A stretch of DNA of 64,000 bases from Balaenoptera acutorostrata (GCF_949987535.1 NC_080064.1:133328708-133392707); one strand, 5' to 3'; shown: positions 22,991 to 35,976, counted from the stretch's first letter. Translations and numbers: made by a program. Notes: generated by a model not told the origin, from the letters alone.

Positions 22991-25900
22991 ATCATAAATG
23001 ATGTAACTGGGTCCTAGAGGATCAGGGAGGAATGGGGATAAAAGCATAGATTCCCCTAGTCCAGGGGAAGAAAAAGGACATTTTCAGGGTTGATACTGGC
23101 AGTTTACTGACAGCCAAGCTAGCTCTCTTATCTATGTTATCCTGCCCTCTCATCATTTCTTGACATTCCAGGGCTGAACAACATAATCTCAGAAGTCTCA
23201 TTATAATGTCTACTGGGAAATCCTGAATGGCCTGTCTCCTGGGTTGGCCTTTCTTTCCCAAGGCTGATAACCTCTCTGGGTTTTTGATAGCAGAACGAGG
23301 AGGTGGAAGCCACCAGTGCTAATATGCACCGTGATTCTGGGAACAAGGGTATTCCCAATACACAGATACCAATAACTGTCATTTTCAGAATTACTGTGGT
23401 GGTGCTGGTGATAAAGGCAGCCCAGAGTAGTTGCCTGCTTATCTAGATGACAGTCAGTTTTCTGGAACTATGGAGATGCGTCTGGGCCAGGACAAGGCTT
23501 TTCTCTGAGACTGCAAGAGATTTTCCAACAAAAGCAGAGAACTCTTGTAGCCTAGCCCTACCCTTACACCTAGGAGAGTGCTGCCTTGAACTGGGCAAGG
23601 CTGGTCTTTGTTTCCTACCTAGAATCTCCAGTTTCACACATCCGTCTCCCAATTAGACCTTTGTGCTACAAGGCAGAATCCAAGAGAGCTTGTTGTGCAC
23701 AAGGCAGACAGGAGGAGGGATATCTTTAGCAGACTCCCATGAAAATATCTTTTAAAAGTCTAGAGCACTAGGAGAATGAAACCAACTGGTGTCCAAAAGG
23801 ACCTTTTAACAGTCCAGGGAAACAAAGACATTCAAGTTTCAGGGATTGTCAAGGCTAGACTTTCTGAGGAGATTATCACTAATATGGCTTCTGTGTCCAG
23901 ATGACGATGAAGTCCTTTTCACGCAGTAAATACCTAGAATACACAAATAATGTGAGAAATAGTTTTCTAACACATTGAGATTTGAAATATGACCTGTGTT
24001 TGAAATTTAAAATGGGGGTGCAAATATGGGCAAATTGAAAGTAGATAATTTTCTAAAAATCAATTGGTTAAAAACAGTTGTTAAAATCAGGATATTGGTC
24101 AAAAATGGATATTTCCAATCTCGGCAACTTTTCGCTCAGTGATGCTTACCACTTCATTATAAAAATCATTTGTTCACAAATGGGGATAGCATTCATCATG
24201 TATTGAGTATTTAGGGTGAATAGTAAAATAATGTCTATGATTACTGGAAAACTAAATTAATTAAAATGATCTATAAAGTATTTCCAATCTCTTTATTTCT
24301 TATTCCACTCAAAACAACATACTGAACTGTAATTAATACTCTTTCTAAAAGTATTTGACAAAAAGAGAAAAAGAAAAGAAAATCAGGTATTCATTTGTTC
24401 CTTTGGGAAGTTTAATTTTCTTTATAAAGAATTGTTTGTCACAATTCCATATGTTACAAAAAGTCAGGAAAATGTAGTTAAGTATCATTGAAAGTGGACA
24501 AAATGGCTTTTAAAGTGTGTTTTTAAATTTTTAAAATTACTCTAGGTTGTTTAAATATTAGTAGTATATGAACAAGTGGTTAGACACTTTAAATGTTTAC
24601 CAGTTTATTCTGGGTAATTTATTTAGACAAAGAAATATTATTTATAATTCCTGAAAATATTAACCAATGAATTTTAAATAATTTTATAAGATTTTAAAAA
24701 TAAATAAAAGTACTAAAATATAAACTAATATTTACAAACAAGTGTAAGAAAAATGATTCCCTAACCAAATACTTTCTGAAGAAAAGACTTAAAAAGAATT
24801 GTAGCCTAAAAATTGTAAAATGGTCACATAATACGCAGAAATTACATATTTTTTTAAAGCAGTGACTGGAAAGGTTTTTGTTTTCAACTAATTTGTGATT
24901 TTAACCAATTTGTTTTAGAGTAAGTCACTTGGAAAAATTTTAGTCATAAAGTTTATACAGGGCAGTCACTTATTTTACCAGATGTTGATACAAGATTTAG
25001 TGACTTTCATGTGTATGATTTCCAAAATGACTTATTGAAATCTAGAAATAAAGACTTTAGGGGTGATGATTGGTGGATGGGAGTCTTTATTCCCTTATCT
25101 GGTGTATTGTGCCTTTGGATGTCCCTGTGTTATGTGATTACTTGGCTGTTGGGTAGAGAGGGCATCCATGTGGTAGAGAGACGTTTCTTGAAGCAAGACT
25201 CTTCATCATGATTTCCTGCAGTGGTTCAATCAGGCCTGAATGGATGACACAGGGGAGACCCTCTTATGTGCTTTATACAAAAAATTTTGGTACTGTGGTC
25301 TGTGGATTGTTTCCTGAAAGAGAGTAGTAAGGTAAATCACAATAAAGCACTCTAGTGAACAAAATACATTCTGCACAAGCCACAGAACAGATCTGGGTGT
25401 GTCAAATACTATCATATGATTTCTATTCCAAATTCCCTTGGTGGAGACAAAAGAGTGAGGATACTTACCTTGAAAAGATCGAGAGACAGAGGCAGAGAGA
25501 AAGAGAGAGAGACCTGAGAAGTCTTTATAGATCATTATGATATTTAGTTCTCCCAGGCTCGATAACACCAAAACTAGGAAAGGACACCCGGTCAAATTCT
25601 TTGCAAATTCTGAGTCATAAAAAACTTGTGACTAGTACTGTACATTTCATATTACTAAATTAGAGCCTATAGAAGGTTTTATGACTAGTTCTTGGCAAAA
25701 AGATCAGAGAATGTCCTTTCAGCTGCCAATGCTAACTGAAAAGGCAGTAGATTTTTATAAGCAAAGGCAGTGGGCTGAGCAAGTATATTTCCTGAAGGGT
25801 GCCTTTGACATTTGCAAGTAAAGCTCAGCATTAGAAGCCTAGATGTATCCGGTGAAAAACAATCTGTGAGTTGTGAAACTGCAAAACAATTTTGTGGATC

Positions 25901-26100
25901 ATTTGGTAAAGTAATTTCTTGATCTGGTCTCCTTTGTCAGTAGTGCTATGATATTGACAAGATTGCTCTATTCTGGCATTTTCTTTCTATTTTCTATTCT
26001 TTTGAATGCTGATGAATTAAGGTTTCCATAAAATAAAACTTTTGGTGATAGGAATGTAATCATCATGGCTTATATATTTACTAAATTTTCTATTTAAAAA
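22991..26100. other. Long unassigned AT-rich region
   Basis: Overlapping open frames at 23022-23261, 23137-23382 and 23443-23656 show no recognisable domain. A GA-rich patch lies at 25483-25512. The part 23900-25000 is very AT-rich without a recognisable repeat. Confidence 0.4.
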
Positions 26101-26540
26101 AAAAACTTATGAGGGTAATACGCTTGGTGTAGTAGTCAAGCAAATACAAATGAATAAAATATTGTCTCCTTTGCCAATCCTTCCCCCAAATGAACAGTAT
26201 TATCAGTTTATTGTGTATACTTCCATACCTTTATGTCTATAAAATGTATTAATTTGTAAAAATTGGCATGACATTCTTCTCATGCCTGTATACACTCATT
26301 TTTGCAGTGTGACTTTGTGGCTCCTCCCATCAAGAAATCGAGTCTACTTCTTTACCCTTTGGATCTGCGCTTGGCAGGGTGAGTTCCTTTGATCATTGGG
26401 GCCTGACCAACATGACACTGGGAGAGCAAACGATGGAAAGCACTTGCCTTTGGGGCTTGTCTTGAGCACCACGTGAGTTTTATCACATCTATAGTTATGC
26501 ATAGAGCCCCTCCAAATTATGAAACAAAAGTAGCACATAA
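26101..26540. repeat. Diverged L1-like (to about 26290) and unassigned old repeat
   Basis: 26150-26290 ('aacagtattatcagtttattgtgtatacttccatac') resembles ancient antisense L1. 26330-26500 ('aatcgagtctacttctttacccttt...cttggcagggtgag') resembles a common old repeat that I cannot name. Confidence 0.35.
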
Positions 26541-26656
26541 AGAAAGAATTTCTGAAGTCTTTGTTTAATGAGATAGGTCTTTTATCACGTTGTGTGATCT
26601 GAGGGAACTTATATGCAATAAAATCTCTTACATTTCTATCTATGTATATGTAAATA

Positions 26657-28311
26657 TATGCTTTACTTTTTAAATTGAAGTATAGTTGACTTACAAGGTT
26701 GTGTCAATTTGCTGTACAGCATAGTGATTCAGTTACGCATATATATACACTTTTTTTACATCTTTATTGGAGTATAATTGCTTTACAATGGTGTGTTATT
26801 TTCTGCTTTATATCAAAGTGAATCAGCTATACATATATCCCCATAGCTCTTCCCTCTTGCATCTCCCTCCCACCCTCCCTATCCCGCCCCTCTAGGTGGT
26901 CACAGAGCACTGAGCTGATCTCCCTGTGCTATGTGGCTGCTTCCCACTAGCTATCTATTTTACATTTGGTAGTGTATATATGTCCATGCCACTCTCTCAC
27001 TTCATCCCAGCTTATCCTTCCCCCTCCCCATGTCCTCAAGTCCATTCTCCATGTCTGTGTCTTTATTCTGGTCCTGCCCCTAGGTTCTTCAGAACCTTTT
27101 TTTTTTTTTTTTAGATTCCATATATATGTGTTAGCATACGGTATTTGTTTTTTATATTCTTTTTCATTATGGTTTATCACAGGGTATTGAATGTAGTTCC
27201 CTGTGCTATACAGTAGGACCTTGTTGTTTATCAATTCTATATATAATAGTTTGCATCTGCTAACCCCAAATTCCCACTCCATCCTTCCCCCACCCCAACC
27301 CCCTGGCAACCACAAGTCTGTTCTCTGTGTCTGTGAGTCTGCTTCTGTTTCGTAGATAACTTCATTTTTGTCATATTTAGATTCCATATATAAGTGATAT
27401 CATATGATATTTGTCTTTCTCTTTCTGACTTGCTTCACTTAGTATAATAATCTCTAGTTGCATCCATGTTGCTGCAAATGGCATTATTTTGTTCTTTTTT
27501 ATGGCTGAGTAGTATTCCATTGTATATGTGACCACACCTTCTTTATCCATTCATCCGTTGATTGACATTTAGGTTGTTTCCATGACTTGGCTATTGTGAA
27601 TAGTGCTGCTATGAACATAGGGGTGCATGTATCTTTTCAAATCATAGGTTTGTCTGGATATATGCCAAGGAGTGGGATTGCTGGATCATATAGCAACTCT
27701 ATTTTTAGTTTTTTGAGGAACCTCCATACTGTTTTCCATAGTGGCTGCACCAATTTACATTCCCACCAACAGTGTAGGAAGGTTCCCTTTTCTTCACACC
27801 TTCTCCAGCATTTGTTATTTGTAGAATTTTTAATGATGGCCATTCTGACTGGTGTTCGGTGTTACCTCATTGTAGTTTTGATATGCATTTCTCTAATAAT
27901 TAGCAATGTTGAGCATCTTTTCATATGCCTGTTGGCCATCTGTATGTCTTCTTTGGAGAAAAGTCTATTTAGCTCTTCTGCCCATTTTTCAATTGGGTTG
28001 TTTGTTTTTTTTTGTCATTGCATTGTATGAGTTGTTTGTATATTTTGGAAGTTAAGCTCTTGCTGGTCACATCATTTGCAAATGTTTTCTCCCATTCTGT
28101 AGATTGTCTTTTCATTTTGTTTATGGTGTGCAGAAGCTTGTAAGTTTGATTAGGTCCCATTTGTTTATTTTTGCTTTTATTTCTATTGCTTTGGGAGACT
28201 GACCTAAGAAAACATTGGTACAATTTACGTCAGAGAATGTTTTGCCTTTGTTCTCTTCTAGAAGCTTTATGGTATTATGTCTTATGTTTAAGTCTTTTAT
28301 GCTTTAGTTTT
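26657..28311 (-). mobile_element. L1 with 14-bp target-site duplication, invaded by a second L1
   Basis: The flanks tatgctttactttt (26657-26670) and tatgctttagtttt (28298-28311) match at 13 of 14. The element's 3' end is at left ('ttaaattgaagtatagttgacttacaagg') and its ORF2 part runs to about 28297. A second L1 3' end sits inside at about 26752-27147. A partial ORF2 remnant (27637-27843, minus) keeps '[18 protein letters not shown]', so its CX3CX7HX4C motif is intact. The remaining frame is broken by stops. Confidence 0.88.
26752..27147 (-). mobile_element. Short L1 3' insertion nested in another L1
   Basis: It starts with 'acatctttattggagtataattgctttacaatgg', includes the 'agctatctattttacatttggtagtg' UTR part and a T18 run (about 27098-27115), and ends near 'gcatacggtatttg', only a few codons into ORF2. 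After that the outer L1 resumes ('atattctttttcattatggtttatcacagg'). Both ends are T-rich so the TSD is ambiguous. Confidence 0.82.
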
Positions 28312-29127
28312 AAGAGGGCAAGCATATGCGAATACATGACCCCCTTTTTAAAAAAGCGTTTTAATCTAGCTGAAAAGACAAAGGCATTATAGCTGTCATC
28401 TCTCACCTTTCTGTACTCTACTTTCCATTTCAGTCAGTGTGTTTCTCCCCCTAAACTCCTGACATTCCCATGTTTGCTTCATCTTCCTATTCTGTAGGGA
28501 TAATGTTGGAGAGTGGTCTGCTAAATTAATTTACACTAACGTGACAGGAATTTATTGGGTTATCTTTCTGATGTGGGTAACCTAGAGAGAGACTAATCGG
28601 AGTTTATTCCAAAAGCATGAATTGATAATGGTGGAATTTTAGGCCAGAAATATCTGATAGTTGAAAATTCACACACAACCTCTTCCACCTCAGCCAGCCT
28701 TTCCCTAATACATTCTCAGATATATGCCTTCTCAGGAACACTGCTGTTCCTTACCCCAGGATTCAATTGGATGTAACTGGAGATAGAATACTTTTCCATT
28801 TTATCAACAGAGATAAAAGACTAGAAAGAATTGTGGTAGTATGTTTATGATTAAAATCAGGATATTGATCACTAATGTAGTCAAAAGATTTTTTCTTGTA
28901 AGTTGCAGGAGAGAAAAAAACCAACATGTCAACCAGCCAATACTATATACAAATATCTCAGTATACTGAAGCATTAGAACCAATCAGGTCATTTTTTAAG
29001 ATGTATGAAAAATTACGATAGTGTCAACTCATCAGTAACAGCACTCACAAGCCAGTTATTTCATTGCAAATCATCTTTAGCATGGCCAACTGTTATACAT
29101 ATGTAAACACTTAGGGGCCTGTAGTGT
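28312..29127. other. Unassigned spacer
   Basis: No repeat or exon recognised. Confidence 0.4.
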
Positions 29128-29280
29128 GATAGATAGACAAGATGATAGAGATAGATAGATAGATAGATACTTGGGTTGGCCGAAAAGTTCGTAACATCTT
29201 ACAGAAAAACCTGTAGATAGATAGAGAGATAGATAGATGATAGGTACATAGATGGATAGATAGGGAGAGATAGATGATGG
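29128..29280. repeat. (GATA)n microsatellite interrupted by a MITE relic
   Basis: Interrupted GATA units occur at 29128-29169 and 29214-29280. A mariner MITE relic lies between them. Confidence 0.9.
29170..29213. mobile_element. Broken mariner-derived MITE
   Basis: It contains the terminal motif 'ttgggttggccgaaaagttcg' and the central motif 'taacatcttacagaaaaacct' of the MITE seen intact at 32514-32593. The part of the left arm between them and the right terminal repeat are missing. The centre is in the opposite orientation relative to the copy at 32514. Confidence 0.85.
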
Positions 29281-29349
29281 ACATGGATAGAGATGTAAAT
29301 TTATTTTACGAGAAATATTTATTTTAGTATAGAATTGTTTGCTGCTTTT

Positions 29350-30140
29350 GTCTATTGGCTTCCGGTTATGCCTGGCTCATAGTCTTCTTCTATACGCCCA
29401 CCCTGCTGTCATCCTTGGTGAATTCAGTGTGTATGTGGGAGGACCATTCAGCGCTCTGGCCTCTCAAGTTCTTGATCTCCTCCACTGCAGTGACCTTTAT
29501 TTATATTCCACGTAAGCCGTATACTCCAGTGATCACACACTGGACCTTGGCATCACTCACGTATGCTTTCTCTTGAAACTTTAAATTCAAACATTCTGAT
29601 CTCCGATCATAAACTCTGGTCCTCCAGTTCTATACCTTGATTTACTATACCCTATTCTCATACCTCATGAAGACCACCAGTCTCTTGATCCCTCCTAGTT
29701 CCCATGTACTCAGCCCCTTTCCATCCTCTTCCTTTTCTATGCAGCGTAAAATCCATAATTAATCATTTTTAATATTCTCTTGTTAATTTGATCAACAGCC
29801 TTTCCTGTTGGCCTTCCACCACACCAGCTTGATAAAACTCAAACTATTTATAGATAGTTTACATAATAGTATATATCAGTCCAACTGTTTTCTCTGTTTT
29901 TATGTCCAGGCTGCCTAGCTAAATTTGGTATCATGATAAAAACGTGGTCTTCAACCTTAACTGGACCCTCATTGCTGTTAAACAGTCAAATATTTCATCA
30001 GTTCTAGCTCCCATTTCTAATAGTGACTGTTTAAGAGCATATCTACTCTTCTCAAGCTTCTTACCTGAATACACTCTCCCACAGTCTCAACCAATTACCA
30101 CTCTCACCTTCTACTATGCCAAAAGTAGAAATCTGTAGGT
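29350..30140 (+). repeat. Possible L2-type LINE ORF fragment
   Basis: Pyrimidine-rich text such as 'cttgatctcctccactgcagtgacc' and 'aaattcaaacattctgatctccgatcat' resembles the L2 endonuclease-coding part. Divergence is large and this rests on word order alone. Confidence 0.35.
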
Positions 30141-30369
30141 AGGAACTCCTCATCTTCTTGCAACCGCATCTGCAAGCTTACTGCATCTGCACATATCTTT
30201 GCCTTCTTCCTTTGGATTCTAGTGAAACACATGCTTCTCTCTGTGTAGTCAGGTTTTCCATCTGTGTTCTCCATCCTATTCTGTTCCTGTCTGTTCAGGA
30301 AACTTATACCGTCAACTTTCCTTTTATGTTTTTGTTCAGCTTTTCCTTCTCTACATGTTTTTTCTACTA

Positions 30370-30650
30370 GTATTCTTTTTCTTTATGGTCAGTGCTTTTA
30401 GTAACCTCTTTAATAATTCTTTCTTTACCCCAAAGTGATGGATATATATGGAATTAATTTCTATATGTGAGGTAAAGATCCAGTTTCACATTTTTCATAT
30501 AGGTGTTTAATTGCTCCAACACCATTTATTGAAAACAATATACTTTCCCCTACTTGTTATAAATTGAATGTCCATATAAGCATCTCTTAGTCTTGTAATT
30601 CTTCACTGCCTTGTTAGCTTTCTGATGCCATCAAGGAGATTTACTTTGGA
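30370..30650 (-). repeat. Old L1 ORF2 fragment, antisense
   Basis: 'gtgaggtaaagatccagtttcacatttttcatataggtg...caacaccatttattgaaaac' is antisense L1 ORF2 sequence. Confidence 0.65.
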
Positions 30651-30739
30651 GGGAGTCCAGTTTTCTGGTTGTCATCAATGTTCTAGAATTAAATAGCTCT
30701 TTTTCAAATTTGCTACTTAAAAAAATATAATCCCCAATC

Positions 30740-31081
30740 TCTGCTGAAATTCATTTTTTTGTAACATCTTTATTGGAGTATAATTGCTTTACAATGGTGT
30801 GTTAGTTTCTGCTGTATAACAAAGTGAATCAGCTATACATATACATATATCCCCATATCCCCTTCCTCTTGCATCTCCCTCCCACCTTCCTTATCCCACC
30901 CCTCTAGGTGGTCACAAAGCACCGAGCTGATCTCCCTGTGCTATGCGGCTGCTTCCCACTAGCTATCTATTTTACATTTGATAGTGTATATATGTCCATG
31001 CCACTCCCTCACTTCGTCCCAGCTTACCCTTCTCCCTCCCTGTGTCCACAAGTCCATTCTCTACATCTTCTGCTGAAATTC
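30740..31081 (-). mobile_element. Short L1 3' insertion, perfect 13-bp target-site duplication
   Basis: TCTGCTGAAATTC is repeated at 30740-30752 and 31069-31081. The body (30753-31068) holds only 3' UTR, from 'aacatctttattggagtataattgc' to 'agtccattctctacat'. The apparent open frames here are UTR sequence. Confidence 0.93.
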
Positions 31082-31550
31082 TTGACATTGTCTATTGTCT
31101 CCCTGAAAACAACAAGCAGAATTATTCTAAAGTTGTGTCTGATAACCATAATATCTAGAGGCCTTATAGGTCTGTTTCTGTATCTGTTGTTTCTGCTGGT
31201 TCTCACCTATGTTACCTTGTCTCCCCATGTGTATGATTAATTATATTATCTTTTAGACTTTGTATTTGACAAATTTCTTGTCTGAGACCTAGCATAGTGT
31301 CATCATTCTCCAGAGAGGTTTGCTTTTGTCAGGTTCCTGGGAAATTTGCAACCTGTCTTCACTGAAATCCAATATCAGGTGTTGATCTGATTTGAATCTG
31401 GCTGGATGCTCTATAAGGACAGTTCTACCCCTACTTTACCCTTACTCCTAGAGTACCCCTCCAAATCAGGGACTTTGTAGAAACTATACCCTTGGTGACC
31501 CCTGTGCTCTTTCCAGAGAAATAGCATTCCTCCACAACACCAACTTAAAA
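31082..31550 (-). repeat. Probable old L1M/HAL1-like fragment
   Basis: 'tgtctgataaccataatatctagaggccttataggtctgtttctg' followed by 'actttgtatttgacaaatttc' resembles the antisense of HAL1/L1M internal or 5' sequence, as at 16.6-17 kb. Confidence 0.4.
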
Positions 31551-32199
31551 AAAAAGAAAAAGTAAACCATAATGTGGAAATCCCAAATATAAAATAGATA
31601 AAAGCAACAGTGCTCTAGTTGAAACTAGGCAGTAGGACCTGAAACAGGGAATTACATCTTCTTAGTCTCACTGTGGCTCCTAAGATGGTTCCTAAAGTAC
31701 CTCCAATGAATCCACCTCTTCTAGAATATCTTTTAAAAACCATGTAATTTTAGAAAAAAGCACTTTGATCTACTTTTATAAAACTAGATGGTTGGCTCAA
31801 GAAAAGCCCTAAGCCATGCACACAAGACCCTTATAGCTAATTAGTTTTATTTACATCTGTAATCACAGGCTGCATCCTTAAACTCAGGCTTTTATAAATA
31901 AAATTTGAGCCAAGGATAATAGAACCTGAAGATGCGGTTGGCTCTGTACAAACAAGCAGTAGTCAAATGACCCTGAACCTCCTGTCCTTTGTAGATGGAC
32001 AGAATATTTCAATTTTTATTTATTCATTTATGAAATACTTTTGGAGTACCTACAATGTTCTAGACTTTGAAGATATCATAATTTAAAAAAGCAGTCAATG
32101 TGTTTTTTATCTTCTAGTCTTCTGCTTAATTATGTAGGAAGGCTATTTTTGTATTATGCTTTAATATTATGTGCAAGCACCAAGCTCTCAGTAAGTCTA
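31551..32199. other. Unassigned spacer
   Basis: Around 32010-32100 ('tatttattcatttatgaaatacttttggagtacc') may be an antisense L2 tail. Otherwise nothing recognised. Confidence 0.35.
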
Positions 32200-32513
32200 T
32201 ATTTTTACCTCTTCAGTAAATTTCCCCTTTTTACCACTTTCTAAAAATCTGGATTCTTTATTCACCTCTTTTATCAGTGATACCACTTCCTTTGAAACCC
32301 CCTCAGGCAGAAGCACTGATTCTATCGTAGCCTCTTCTCTTGAGCCTGGGAGGCTGGGTCTGCTTTCTATGCTCACCCACAAATTCCTCCTGACTGTGCC
32401 CTTAGTTCAAAAGCCTTTATTCCACTGAAAGCCATGCCGTCTAACTCTGCCACTCTTTTCCCATGGGATTCATGCAGCAGCAATTTCATACACCACATGA
32501 TTTAAGTAATATA

Positions 32514-32593
32514 TTGGGTTGGCCAAAAGGTTCATTCGGGTTTTTCCATAAGATGTTACAGAAAAACCTGAATGAACCTTTTGGTCAACCCAA
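32514..32593. mobile_element. 80-bp mariner-derived palindromic MITE
   Basis: An 80-bp element flanked by the TA dinucleotide at 32512-32513 and 32594-32595, the hallmark target duplication of Tc1/mariner elements. The ends 'ttgggttggccaaaagg' and 'ccttttggtcaacccaa' are inverted repeats with 2 mismatches over about 32 bp, around a 'cataagatgttacag' centre. The size and structure mirror primate MADE1. It codes for nothing and needs a mariner transposase in trans. Confidence 0.93.
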
Positions 32594-32599
32594 TATTAT

Positions 32600-34830
32600 G
32601 ACTTACAATTGAATTTTCCCCCTATTCTCACCATTTGTTATTTGCCCAACTCAAGGTTACTCCTCCTAACTGTTACAGAATCTAATAAATGGTCCACAGT
32701 TGGTCCTCAACATCCCACTCTATTATCTATCCTGGTGGTAACGTCTAATGTCTTCATGATTACTTTATCTTTCTTCTCCAATTATCCCTTCCTCTCTACT
32801 TCAACAACACACTTACTTATGTGGATATGTCTTGGACTCGATCAGTACCTGAGAGGGGGTGCCTTTGAAGTCTTGAACTCTGAAATTCCTCTTTTGACCA
32901 CAACCTCTTATTCCCCTGTATTTCTCTCTCCCTCATGCCCACTAAACCTCATCACTGAAATAATTTTAACTTCTAGCTCCCTTGACCAGTTTTATTAGAC
33001 TTATTTTCCCAAGTCCCTTACTGCCTCCACTTTCTTTTACTTCCAAGTATACCATCTCCACACCCTGCAGTTTTTCTCATCTCCCCATTATCTGCCAAAT
33101 TAAAACATCCAGTTCAGGACTTAGTGTTCTAATTATTCTGTTTCTGATTTAGGTCTGATATAAGCTCCTGGAGAAAAAGTGCATAATGTTGTTGATTAGT
33201 TTCATTATAAGTGTAATACCTCTAATCTCAGTCAACATTGCAAAACAGTTCCTTTATTCTTTTCTTTCTTGAATTTATTTTATTTTAATTTTTATTTTGT
33301 ATTGGAGCATAGTTGATTGACAATGTTATGTTAGTTTCAGGTGTACAGCAAAGTGATTCAGTTATACATACACATGTATGTACTCTTTTTCAAGTTCTTT
33401 TCCCATTTAAGTTATTACAGAGTATTGAGCAGAGTTCCCTGGGCTATACAGTAGGTCCTTGTTGGTTATCTATTTTATGTATACTAGTGTGTACATGTCA
33501 ATCCCAAACTCCCAATCTGTTCCCTGCCCCCCCCGTTTCCCTGGTAACCATAAATTCATTCTCTAAGTCTGTGAGTCTGTTTGCTTTGTAAATAAGTTCA
33601 TTTGTATCATTTTAGTTCCTTTATTCTTTCCCAGCAGCTTCTGTTCCTATTCCCCATAGAGAATACCCAGAAATTTTCACTCTACACAAAGCCTCAGCAG
33701 ATGACCCAGGTTCCTATTTCACTGAGAAAAGAAACATTATCAAGTAAAAATGTTCTTAGTTCAAACCTATATCTTCACCCACTTTTTTGTCTTATTGAAG
33801 TGGAATAAATATAACTTCTGAATTGCTAGGTTAATTCTGCTACATATATTTTTGATCCTATTTCCTCTTGCATCCTTAGAGATTTTCTTCTGTCAGTAAG
33901 CTTCATTCTTTGCATCTCCGTTTCTTTCACTCTCTCTACCTAAGTTCCAAATACTCAACCCACAGACATCTTTATTATTTCCCCTTTCTGAAAAACCCTG
34001 TACCACACAACTTTCTCCTTCTCTTCACCACCATTTATTCTCTTTCCCACCCAATTTATTGAAATAAGCCTTACCTGCCACCTCTACTCCTTTACCTTTC
34101 TTTCATACATTATTAACCACTAAAATTTGACTTCTGCCTCTTCTGATCTGACCTTCTCAAAGGTCACCAGTGAAAAAATCCTATTTCCCAAATCCAGTGG
34201 TTTTTTTGCTTTCCTCATTCTTTGAATCTGGCTATGGTATTTAATAATATTGACCACTTCTTCTTTCTTGAAAGTCTGTTCTCCTTCAACTTTAAGATAG
34301 GTTCTGTTTCCTTTTATTCCCTTCCTATCTCCTTTATCCACCCTCCCAACCTCCTCTTCTTCTATCTGTCTCTTAATTGTTGTTTATCAGAATTCCAACT
34401 TCTGTTCTCTTCTTGCCCTCACTCTTTCTTGAAGTGTTTCCAAGCATTCTCTCTTCAGCTCTCCCCTATATGCCTTAAAGCATGTCTTTTACCCCTACCC
34501 TACACTTCTCTTGAGCTACAGCTCTATACTTCTAACTGCTTCCTAGAAATCTCCTTCCATTGTCTTACTCCTGCAGATATACCTCAAGTCTAACTTAGAA
34601 CTTCTCTTCTCCACTTCTCACCACTCCAACGAAACCTTTGAATTCCTGTTTCTCACCTAACACTCTTTCCCTATTACTAATCCCCTCATTTTCTCCATTA
34701 TCTGAGTTGAAAACCCTGGAATCACCCTAACTCCTCCTCCTTCCTCACCCCATTAAATCAATAGGTAAGATCCTCTCAATTTTGTCTTCAAAGCATCTTT
34801 TTATTTGGTGAAGCTCTCTGCTTCCCCTTC
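32600..34830 (+). repeat. L2-type LINE ORF remnant, interrupted by an L1
   Basis: The left part (32700-33000) has 'tttgaccacaacctcttattcccctg', typical of the L2 endonuclease region. The right part (34110-34830) has 'tctcaaaggtcaccagtgaa', 'tattgaccacttcttctttcttgaaag' and 'gaaaaccctggaatcaccctaactcctc', which fit the L2 reverse transcriptase region in order. An L1 splits it at 33247-33629. The reading frames are broken. Confidence 0.55.
33247..33629 (-). mobile_element. Short L1 3' insertion, perfect 16-bp target-site duplication
   Basis: AGTTCCTTTATTCTTT is repeated at 33247-33262 and 33614-33629. The body spans 33263-33613, from 'attggagcatagttgattgacaatg' to 'gtaaataagttcatttgtatcat', and is 3' UTR plus the very end of ORF2. 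Confidence 0.93.
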
Positions 34831-35941
34831 GGACCCTCCTCATCAAGGCATCCCTGGCTTTTTCACCTAACCTGTAGGTGGCCTTGATGAGTCCTGGCTC
34901 TCTTCATTCTAGAGCTCTCTTACTTCTACTCTCAAGTTATACTTTTATACAATCTGACCCAAATAACACTCAGTTACTGTGTGCTGGAAGGAATTTTTAA
35001 CTGAATAAAAATTTATTCCCTTCCACTAACAAATGATTTATTAATGTACAGACAGTTATTGGAATTATTACCTTTCAGAATGTTTTTTAGATGTCTGAAA
35101 TTAGTGGAGGGTTCATTAAGGATGCTTTAATGTCTACAAGGTGTAAAATAAGGATGCTTTAATATGAATAAATGAAACTGAAGTCATCTTTGCTTCTTAT
35201 TGTGACTATTTATCAATTCTTTCTTACATTAGAATTTCCCCATTTAAAAAAGGGGGGGAAAAGCAAGAGAACCATGCCCACCACAAACTAGATGATCAAG
35301 AGCTAACTCTTTTGAATTGTTTCTGTTGGAAAGCCTTTAGAATATTTGCTCTTCTCTCCCGGCTTTGAAGACTTTTTAAAATTACATCTGTGATCATGAA
35401 AACCTTAGACAGTAAAGTATAAAATGAATAGAAAAGATGGAACTTAGTCAATTTTTCTACTTGTTAGAAGTTCTGATTGAACACATTGTTGAGAGGAAGG
35501 TGTAATAAATAAACCAAAGGACTTGAGATTTTAAGTAGATGCTAATTACATATAGATTCATTCACTATTAGTGTCAGTGATTGAGAGCTGACAGTTGTGA
35601 TTCTAATTTTTTGGCTTTGACATAGAGTTTGCACAGGTAAAGCAAAGCACTGGAGATTTGGTGGTGCTGAATTTTTCTAAAACTTTATTTCTGATGTAAA
35701 AAAAAAACCCTGAATGCTTAACAATACATAACAATGCATAAATTAATTATGGAATCAGAATAAAATTCAGTGTTTTTTACTTTGAATTCTCTATTCTCAT
35801 GTAACAGTCAGCATTCTACATTATTGCATTACCTTAGATCACAATAAAATTAGGGCAAAGAACATAATGAAAGAGGGTTTTATTTTGAAAGAGATTTAAT
35901 ATCTAGACCTGGAACTGACTGTCAACTTAGTTATATCCATT

Positions 35942-35976
<35 letters not shown>

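Noticed and set aside
26926..27190. Overlapping open frames resembling each other at 915-1118, 26926-27190, 30908-31240 and 63523-63738.
   Set aside because: They are the L1 3' UTR read in one frame or another, not a gene family.
29128..29280. A CRISPR-like array of short repeats.
   Set aside because: It is a GATA microsatellite with a MITE relic; there are no constant repeats with unique spacers and the DNA is mammalian.
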